Source of the DNA: RGIG8709 sp045575975
GTDB taxonomy: Bacteria; Bacillota; Clostridia; Monoglobales; Monoglobaceae
Reading direction: 5' to 3'
DNA: 12,179 bases
NCBI GenBank assembly: GCA_045575975.1
Contig: JAZNFO010000056.1
Coordinates: forward strand, 1-12,179
In this document: one piece after another, positions 6,537 to 12,179 of the stretch
Layout: every line of letters begins with the position of its first letter
How positions within the stretch are numbered: the stretch's first letter is position 1
Made by a program: the position numbers and the translations under genes
Notes under the pieces: model-generated
The model's input: the letters and a program-made list of their open reading frames with translations, nothing else
Told to the model about the DNA's origin: nothing
The model's database searches: none

Positions 6537-7814
6537 ATTAGTATTTTAGATATAAAAAGAATTTCACTTGAAGAAATTCTTAAAAGAGAAAATAACGGAA
6601 GCAATGTTTCGGATATAGTATCTGAGATTATTTCTGTTGTGAGAAAAGACGGGGACTCAGCTCTTAAAATGTATTGTGAAAAATTTGACGGGGCATCTTT
6701 AGATACCCTTGAAGTCAGTGACGCTGAAATAGAAGAAGCCTTTACCCTTGTTGATGATGAATTTATAGAAATTATTAAAGAGGCTAAAAAGAATATATAT
6801 GCATTCCATGAGAAACAGAAAAGAAACAGTTTTGTTATAAATGAAAACGACGGAATAGTTTTAGGGCAGAAAGTTATGCCCCTAAGAAGAGTTGGACTTT
6901 ATGTTCCGGGGGGAACTGCAAGTTATCCATCATCTGTTCTTATGAATACAATTCCAGCCAAAATTGCTGGATGCAGAGAAATTGTTATGACGACTCCGCC
7001 AATGTCAAATGGAAAAATTAATCCCGTCATATTAGTTGCGGCAAAAATTGCAGGATGTGATAAGATATATAAGGTTGGCGGTGCTCAGGCTGTTGCTGCA
7101 CTTGCGTATGGAACAGAAACAATTGAGTCTGTTGATAAAATTGTTGGACCGGGTAATGCCTTTGTTGCGGAAGCAAAAAGACAAATTTTTGGCATATGTG
7201 ATATAGATATGATAGCAGGACCCAGCGAAATTCTCGTGATTGCAGATGAAACTGCAGTTCCAAGGTTTGTTGCTGCAGATCTTTTATCTCAGGCAGAGCA
7301 TGACAGACTTGCAACGGCTGTTTTAATAACCACTTCTGTAAAACTTGCAAACGAAGTCAGCGATGAGCTTGAAAAACAAATTCCAATGCTGCCACGATGT
7401 GAAATTGCAAGAACTTCCATTGATAATAATGGAAAAATAATTATAACAGAAACGCTTGATGAAGCAATAGATATTTCGGACAAGCTTGCACCTGAACATT
7501 TGGAACTTTGTGTTGATAACCCATTTGATTATTTAAGCAAAATTCATAATGCAGGTTCAATTTTCCTTGGTAAATATTGTCCGGAAGCTTTGGGGGACTA
7601 TTTTGCAGGACCAAATCATACTCTTCCCACAAGTGGAACGGCAAGATTTTCAAGTCCGTTATCCGTTGATGATTTTGTGAAAAAATCTGCCTTTACATAT
7701 TACACAAAGGAAGCACTATCAAAGGTTAAGGATAAGATTGCGTATTTTGCAGATAAGGAAGGACTTCATGCACATGCAAAGTCTGCAACTATAAGATTTG
7801 ATGATAAGGATTAG
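6534..7814 (+). CDS. hisD: Histidinol dehydrogenase
   Basis: Zinc enzyme that oxidises L-histidinol to L-histidine in two NAD-dependent steps, the last of the pathway. The 426-aa length is normal. Motifs are VPGGTASYPSSVLMN (124-138), GGAQAVAALAYGTE (182-195), VGPGNAFVAEAKR (204-216), IDMIAGPSEILV (224-235), LLSQAEHD (250-257), LAPEHLEL (318-325), GDYFAGPNHTLPTSG (354-368) and GLHAHAKSA (410-418). The zinc ligands of the family map to Gln253, His256, Asp355 and His414, and the catalytic Glu/His pair to Glu321/His322. All are present, so the enzyme should be active. It follows hisG by 17 nt and begins with TTG behind a strong ribosome binding site. Confidence 0.98.
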   Translation: MISILDIKRISLEEILKRENNGSNVSDIVSEIISVVRKDGDSALKMYCEKFDGASLDTLEVSDAEIEEAFTLVDDEFIEIIKEAKKNIYAFHEKQKRNSFVINENDGIVLGQKVMPLRRVGLYVPGGTASYPSSVLMNTIPAKIAGCREIVMTTPPMSNGKINPVILVAAKIAGCDKIYKVGGAQAVAALAYGTETIESVDKIVGPGNAFVAEAKRQIFGICDIDMIAGPSEILVIADETAVPRFVAADLLSQAEHDRLATAVLITTSVKLANEVSDELEKQIPMLPRCEIARTSIDNNGKIIITETLDEAIDISDKLAPEHLELCVDNPFDYLSKIHNAGSIFLGKYCPEALGDYFAGPNHTLPTSGTARFSSPLSVDDFVKKSAFTYYTKEALSKVKDKIAYFADKEGLHAHAKSATIRFDDKD

Positions 7815-7822
7815 TTATAAAA

Positions 7823-8881
7823 ATGAGTAGATTTTTGAGTAAAGATTTAGAAAGTCTTAAAGCATATGTACCGGGCGAACAGCCACAGGATATGAAATAC
7901 ATAAAGCTTAATACAAACGAGTCACCGTATAGTCCGTCGGATGGAGTTTTAAAAGCTATAACTTCTGATGATGCAGAAAAACTCAGGCTTTATTCTGACC
8001 CGGACGGAAAAGATCTTAAAACTGTGCTTTCAAAGCAATACGGCGTGAACAGTGAAAATATTGTTGTTGGGAATGGCTCTGATGAGATACTTTCGTTTTG
8101 TTTTCAGGCATATAAGGATAACAGTAAAGGTTTTGCATTTCCTGATATAACCTATGGATTTTATCCTGTTTTTTGTAACTTATACGGAGCATTATATGAG
8201 GAAATTCCCCTTAATGAAAATCTGGAAATAAATGTTTCTGATTATGTTGGTATAAATAGAAATATAGTTATTGCAAATCCTAATGCACCAAGCGGAATTT
8301 TTCTCGATCTTTCTCAGATTGAGAAAATAGTTTCTTCAAATCCTGACAATATTGTTGTGGTAGATGAAGCTTATGTAGATTTTGGCGGAAAATCAGCCGT
8401 AAATTTAACAAAGAAATATAAAAACCTTATATGTGTACAAACTTTTTCAAAATCCCGTTCTCTTGCAGGAGCAAGACTTGGTTTTGCCATTGCAGACAGT
8501 GAGCTTATAGCGGATCTTGAAAGAGTGCGTTGTTCAACAAATCCATATAATGTAAATAGATTAACTCTTTTGGTTGGTGAAGCTGCTGTCAAGGATCAGG
8601 CTTATTATGATGCAAATTGTAAAAAAATAATAGATACAAGAGAATATGTTAAAAAAGAGTTAACAGATTTAGGTTTTATTTATCCCGATTCGAAGACAAA
8701 CTTTATTTTTGCAAAAAAAGATGGGATAAATGGCGAAACATTATATAAAAAACTTAAAGATAAAGGAATTCTTATCCGTCACTTCAATAAGGATAGAATT
8801 TCGGATTACATAAGAATCACTGTCGGTACAAAAGCTGATATGGAAGAATTTATAAATACATTAAAGGATATATTAAATTAA
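7823..8881 (+). CDS. hisC: Histidinol-phosphate aminotransferase
   Basis: PLP-dependent class I/II (fold type I) transaminase that converts imidazole acetol phosphate plus glutamate to histidinol phosphate. The 352-aa product has KLNTNESPYSPSD (28-40), GNGSDEIL (83-90), ANPNAPSG (151-158), VVDEAYVDF (179-187) with Asp181 for the pyridine nitrogen, and FSKSRSLAGARLGFAIA (208-224) with Lys210 as the PLP lysine. Its place between hisD and hisB supports HisC over other aminotransferases of the family. The start has a weak, distant AAGGA (7806-7810) inside the hisD end, 12 nt before ATG, so coupling to hisD translation may matter. In Bacillus subtilis hisC lies outside the his operon, unlike here. 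Confidence 0.95.
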   Translation: MSRFLSKDLESLKAYVPGEQPQDMKYIKLNTNESPYSPSDGVLKAITSDDAEKLRLYSDPDGKDLKTVLSKQYGVNSENIVVGNGSDEILSFCFQAYKDNSKGFAFPDITYGFYPVFCNLYGALYEEIPLNENLEINVSDYVGINRNIVIANPNAPSGIFLDLSQIEKIVSSNPDNIVVVDEAYVDFGGKSAVNLTKKYKNLICVQTFSKSRSLAGARLGFAIADSELIADLERVRCSTNPYNVNRLTLLVGEAAVKDQAYYDANCKKIIDTREYVKKELTDLGFIYPDSKTNFIFAKKDGINGETLYKKLKDKGILIRHFNKDRISDYIRITVGTKADMEEFINTLKDILN

Positions 8882-8898
8882 TTGCGGGAGTTGATTAA

Positions 8899-9492
8899 AT
8901 GAACAAAAGAATTTCTGAATTAAAAAGAAAGACTTCGGAAACCGATATTAGCATCAAGCTTGATGTTGACGGAAAAGGTGTCTCCGAAATTGAGACAGGC
9001 TGTGGGTTTTTAGACCATATGCTTACGCTTTTTGCAAAGCATGGTCGTTTTGATCTTAATATAAAAAGCAGTGGTGACACATGGGTTGATTATCATCATT
9101 CCGCAGAAGATATAGGTATTGTGCTTGGTGAAGCTTTTAAAAATGCTCTTGGAAACAAGGCGGGAATTTTCAGATATGCTGATAATATAATTCCTATGGA
9201 CGAAGCTCTTGTTTTGTGTGCTGTTGATATTTCAGGCAGAGGTTGTCTTGGTTTTGATATCGATTTCCCAAGCGAAAAAATCGGAGATTTTGACTGTGAG
9301 CTTGTACGAGAGTTTTTTGTTGCATTTGTTCGCACTGCAGATATAACACTTCACATTAAAAAGCTTGCAGGTGAAAATTCTCATCATATTGCAGAAGGTG
9401 CGTTCAAAGCTTTTGCAAGAGCTATGGGACAAGCTGCTTCCATTAATGAAAAATATATTAACGAAATCCCTTCAACAAAAGGAGTACTTTAA
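8899..9492 (+). CDS. hisB: Imidazoleglycerol-phosphate dehydratase (monofunctional)
   Basis: Removes water from imidazole glycerol phosphate to give imidazole acetol phosphate. The 197-aa product is the monofunctional form; there is no N-terminal histidinol-phosphatase domain as in E. coli HisB. Manganese-binding motifs are GFLDHML (36-42), DYHHSAED (64-71) and SHHIAEG (161-167), with His40, His66, His67, Glu70, His162, His163 and Glu166. The C-terminus ends in the conserved IPSTKGVL. The ATG is preceded by GCGGGAG (8884-8890). The stop overlaps the hisH start as TAATG. Confidence 0.98.
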   Translation: MNKRISELKRKTSETDISIKLDVDGKGVSEIETGCGFLDHMLTLFAKHGRFDLNIKSSGDTWVDYHHSAEDIGIVLGEAFKNALGNKAGIFRYADNIIPMDEALVLCAVDISGRGCLGFDIDFPSEKIGDFDCELVREFFVAFVRTADITLHIKKLAGENSHHIAEGAFKAFARAMGQAASINEKYINEIPSTKGVL

Positions 9493-10109
9493 TGATTGCA
9501 ATTATAGATTATGGTGTTGGTAATATTTTCAGCCTTATGAGTTCTCTTAAGGTTATAGGAGCAGACGCCATATTGACAAGTGATATAAAAACAATTGAAG
9601 AAAGTGACAGGATAATCCTGCCCGGAGTAGGTGCCTTTTCTGATGCAATCAGGCTTTTGAAAGAAAGCGGACTTGACAAGATTGTTATTTCAGAATGTAA
9701 AAAAGGAAAACCCTTGCTCGGTATTTGTCTTGGTATGCAGCTTTTGTTTGAAAAAAGCTTTGAATATGGAGAGCATAATGGGTTAGGGCTTATAAAGGGA
9801 AGCATAAAACCAATCAGGGATGTTGCACCACCTGATTATAAAATTCCTCAGATGGGATGGAATTCTCTTATTTTTCCGGAACAAAAAGATAAACATCCGC
9901 TCTTTAAATACATAAATGAGGGTGACTTCGTTTATTTTGTTCATTCATATTATGGAGCTGACTGTGAGGAAAGTCTTATTGCATCAACTGAGTATGGTGC
10001 TTGTTTAACTGCCGCTGTTGCAAATAAGAATGTTTGCGGAACACAGTTTCATCCTGAAAAAAGCGGAGATGTAGGACTTAATATTCTTCGTGCATTTTGT
10101 GAGATTTAA
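9492..10109 (+). CDS. hisH: Imidazole glycerol phosphate synthase, glutaminase subunit HisH
   Basis: Class I glutamine amidotransferase that releases ammonia from glutamine and channels it to HisF. The 205-aa product has IIDYGVGNIFSL (4-15), LPGVGAF (43-49), the nucleophile elbow LLGICLGMQLLF (75-86) with Cys79, a VHSYY motif (150-154), and FHPEKSG (186-192) with the catalytic His187 and Glu189. The triad is complete. Its ATG overlaps the hisB stop by 1 nt and follows AAAGGAG (9478-9484). It lies two genes before its partner hisF, separated by hisA. Confidence 0.97.
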   Translation: MIAIIDYGVGNIFSLMSSLKVIGADAILTSDIKTIEESDRIILPGVGAFSDAIRLLKESGLDKIVISECKKGKPLLGICLGMQLLFEKSFEYGEHNGLGLIKGSIKPIRDVAPPDYKIPQMGWNSLIFPEQKDKHPLFKYINEGDFVYFVHSYYGADCEESLIASTEYGACLTAAVANKNVCGTQFHPEKSGDVGLNILRAFCEI

Positions 10110-10120
10110 AGGAGTAGAAT

Positions 10121-10843
10121 ATGAATATTTTTCCTGCTATTGATTTAATTAATAAAAAAGCGGTTAGACTTTTGAAAGGGGATTATGATAAAGTTACTGT
10201 TTACAGTAATTCTCCCCTTGATGTTGCAAAAAAATTTGAAAGTCAGGGCGCTGAATTTTTACATACAGTTGATTTAGACGGAGCAAAAGATGGAAACACA
10301 CCAAATTTTGATGTTATTAAGGATATTGTCCACAACACAACCTTAAAGGTTGAAATTGGTGGTGGCATAAGAGATATGAAAACTATAGAGAAATACATCT
10401 CTGCCGGTGTGTATCGTGTTATACTTGGAACTGCTGCAACCGAAAACATTGAGTTTTTAAAAGAGGCAGTCAGTAAATATGGTGATAAGATAGCAGTTGG
10501 TGCAGATATAAAGGATGGATATGTTGCGATTAAAGGATGGCTTGAAAAATCTAGCTACACAATTTACGATTTTTGCAAGGTTCTTTCAGATATTGGCATT
10601 AAAACTGTTATTGTAACAGATATCACAAAAGACGGTGCTATGGAAGGCACAAATATTGATTTATATAAGGAACTTTCAGAAAAGTATGACCTTGATTTTG
10701 TTGCATCGGGCGGAGTTTCAGATATATCGGATGTTAAAAGACTTAAAAATATGAATCTAAGCGGAGCTATAATCGGTAAAGCACTTTATACCGGAGCTAT
10801 TGACCTTAGCGAAGCAATTAGAATATCAAAAGAGGAGGAATAA
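10121..10843 (+). CDS. hisA: ProFAR isomerase HisA
   Basis: A beta/alpha-barrel isomerase that opens the ribose of ProFAR to give PRFAR. The 240-aa product has the PAIDLINKKAVRL start (5-17) with the catalytic Asp8, EIGGGIR (78-84) as first phosphate loop, ADIKDGYVAIKGW (128-140) with the second catalytic Asp129, TDITKDGAMEGTN (166-178), and ASGGVS (196-201). The GW of the KGW motif is typical of HisA and separates it from the related HisF. Start ATG follows AAAGGAG (10108-10114). The end of the gene carries the AGGAGG that serves hisF. Confidence 0.97.
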   Translation: MNIFPAIDLINKKAVRLLKGDYDKVTVYSNSPLDVAKKFESQGAEFLHTVDLDGAKDGNTPNFDVIKDIVHNTTLKVEIGGGIRDMKTIEKYISAGVYRVILGTAATENIEFLKEAVSKYGDKIAVGADIKDGYVAIKGWLEKSSYTIYDFCKVLSDIGIKTVIVTDITKDGAMEGTNIDLYKELSEKYDLDFVASGGVSDISDVKRLKNMNLSGAIIGKALYTGAIDLSEAIRISKEEE

Positions 10844-10846
10844 AAT

Positions 10847-11608
10847 ATGATAACAAAAAGAATTATTCCTTGTCTGGATGTAAGAGCAGGCAGAGTGGTT
10901 AAGGGTGTGAATTTTCAGGGAATTTCCGATGTTTCTTCACCTGTTGAGCTGGGAATGCATTACAGTAAAGAGGGTGCTGATGAACTTGTTTTTTATGATA
11001 TAACAGCATCATATGAAGAACGGAGCTTGTTTACAGATATATTGAAGGAAGTTGCTCAAAACATTTTTATCCCACTTACTGTTGGTGGAGGAATAAATAC
11101 CATTGAGGATTTTGACCGTGTTTTAAAATGCGGCGCAGATAAGGTTTCTGTTAATTCAGGAGCAATAAAAAATCCAAAGCTTATCGGGGAAGCTGCAAAG
11201 AAATATGGAGATCAGTGTGTTGTTTTATCTGTTGATGTTAAAAGAGTTGACGGAAAATTCTGCGTTTTTGCAAAGGGTGGAAGAGAAAATACTGGTATTG
11301 ATGCCATAGAATGGATAAAAAACGGAATTAATGAAGGTGCAGGCGAAATTGTTGTTAACAGTATTGATACTGATGGTGTTAAAAAAGGCTTTGACCTTGA
11401 AATGCTAAGGGCTGTAACAGAAGTTTCAAATGTTCCGGTTATTGCATCAGGCGGTGCTGGTGGAGTTTCTGATTTTATTGACTTGTTCAATGAACTTCCC
11501 GATATTTCTGCGGGACTTGCAGCGTCAATCTTCCACTTTGGCGAAGTTAAGATAAAGGATTTAAAAAATGAGTTAAATAAAAACGGAATTAATGTCAGAT
11601 TGGTGTAA
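10847..11608 (+). CDS. hisF: Imidazole glycerol phosphate synthase, cyclase subunit HisF
   Basis: A beta/alpha-barrel cyclase that uses ammonia from HisH and PRFAR to make imidazole glycerol phosphate and AICAR. The 253-aa product has the family length. It opens with RIIPCLDVRAGRVVKG (5-20) with catalytic Asp11, then TVGGGIN (78-84), SVDVKR (128-133) with catalytic Asp130, NSIDTDGVKKGFD, ASGGAGG and the AASIFHFGE phosphate-loop end. Start ATG lies 3 nt after the hisA stop, with AGGAGG (10833-10838) inside hisA, so it is probably coupled to hisA translation. Confidence 0.98.
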   Translation: MITKRIIPCLDVRAGRVVKGVNFQGISDVSSPVELGMHYSKEGADELVFYDITASYEERSLFTDILKEVAQNIFIPLTVGGGINTIEDFDRVLKCGADKVSVNSGAIKNPKLIGEAAKKYGDQCVVLSVDVKRVDGKFCVFAKGGRENTGIDAIEWIKNGINEGAGEIVVNSIDTDGVKKGFDLEMLRAVTEVSNVPVIASGGAGGVSDFIDLFNELPDISAGLAASIFHFGEVKIKDLKNELNKNGINVRLV

Positions 11609-11620
11609 AGGAGAATGGTT

Positions 11621-12179
11621 ATGTTAAGTATATCAGAACTTAAATTTGATGAAAAAGGTCTTATTCCTGCTATTGTAGTTGATGCAGAATCTGGTAAAGT
11701 GCTTACCCTTGCTTATATGAACAAGGAAAGCCTTGAAATAAGCTTGAAAGAGAAAAAGACATGTTTTTATTCCCGTTCAAGACAGGAGCTATGGAGAAAG
11801 GGAGAAACATCCGGTAATTTTCAGCATATTATAAAGATTACTGCAGATTGCGACAGGGATGCCCTCACTGTTCTTGTTAAAAAGGATGGTCCTGCGTGTC
11901 ATACAGGAGCTGACTCTTGCTTTAATGAAGTTATTTTTGATGACAATTCAAATGAACCTTTTTCAATCAAAGGCTTAAAAGAGCTTATTGAGGGCAGAAA
12001 AACCGAAAAGAAAGAAGGGTCTTACACGACTTATTTGTTTGAAAAAGGGCTTGATAAAATTCTTAAAAAGGTTGGCGAAGAATGCACCGAAGTTATTATC
12101 GCAGCAAAAGCAGATGATAAAAAGGAAACCATATACGAAATTGCAGACCTTTGCTATCACACTTTAGTCTTAATGATAC
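11621..12179 (+). CDS. hisIE: Bifunctional PR-AMP cyclohydrolase / PR-ATP pyrophosphohydrolase HisIE (partial, 3' end missing)
   Basis: The window cuts this gene after 186 codons. The N-terminal HisI domain (about 1-110) shows LAYMN (30-34), FYSRSRQELWRKGETSGNF (49-67), the Mg-binding DCDRDAL (76-82) and the zinc cysteines Cys77, Cys93 (PACHTGADSC) and Cys100. After a linker, the HisE domain starts near YTTYLFEKGLDKILKKVGEE (136 on) and includes Glu153, Glu154, Glu157 and EIADLCYH (173-180). Cyclohydrolase and pyrophosphohydrolase thus carry out steps 3 and 2 of the pathway in one chain. I chose ATG 11621 because AAAGGAG (11607-11613) is 7 nt away; an in-frame ATG at 11615 is too close to that site. 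About 20-30 residues are likely missing, judged from other HisIE proteins. Confidence 0.95.
   Translation, partial: MLSISELKFDEKGLIPAIVVDAESGKVLTLAYMNKESLEISLKEKKTCFYSRSRQELWRKGETSGNFQHIIKITADCDRDALTVLVKKDGPACHTGADSCFNEVIFDDNSNEPFSIKGLKELIEGRKTEKKEGSYTTYLFEKGLDKILKKVGEECTEVIIAAKADDKKETIYEIADLCYHTLVLMI

Noticed and set aside
7027..7653. Minus-strand frames opposite hisD
   Set aside because: Antisense of a strongly supported HisD, Gln- and Leu-rich by reading the AT-rich complementary codons; no independent evidence.
11975..12160. Minus-strand frame opposite hisIE
   Set aside because: Antisense of the HisE domain, Phe-rich, with no RBS or domain support.

Overview
The window looks like chromosomal DNA from a low-GC Gram-positive anaerobe of the Clostridia type. 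The reasons are strong AT bias, A/T-ending codons, AGGAGG-like ribosome binding sites before nearly every gene, TTG and GTG starts, a short-form HisG paired with HisZ, and a compact nine-gene his cluster. Every gene is on the + strand. I see no mobile element, CRISPR array, tRNA or rRNA, and no gene-free stretch over 300 bases.

Layout: (1) 1-153 is the 3' end of an unidentified gene, followed after 19 nt by tyrS (tyrosyl-tRNA synthetase). (2) 1400-1610 is a 211-nt intergenic region. It holds AT-rich hairpins, a good sigma-A-type promoter, and an intrinsic terminator placed between that promoter and the next gene, which resembles an attenuating leader. (3) 1611-4542 holds three consecutive members of the M42 (TET/FrvX) aminopeptidase family. 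The first two keep the five metal ligands and the catalytic Glu pair. The third keeps the fold outline but has lost all the metal and catalytic residues. (4) 4591-4776 encodes a 61-aa Cys-rich protein with two CxxCGxC units. It sits just after a well-formed promoter and overlaps hisZ. (5) 4769-12179 is hisZ-hisG-hisD-hisC-hisB-hisH-hisA-hisF-hisIE, with the last gene cut by the window end.

The his genes form one tightly packed, probably translationally coupled operon. HisZ plus short HisG make the ATP phosphoribosyltransferase. HisIE does the pyrophosphohydrolase and cyclohydrolase steps, HisA isomerises, HisH/HisF close the imidazole ring, HisB dehydrates, HisC transaminates and HisD oxidises histidinol to histidine. 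The only step without a gene here is histidinol-phosphate phosphatase, which must be encoded elsewhere. No T-box or long leader precedes the his operon. There is no visible terminator between the M42 genes and the his genes, so read-through is possible.

The best leads are the catalytically dead M42 paralogue, the small Cys-rich protein that opens the his operon, and the promoter-terminator leader upstream of the M42 genes.
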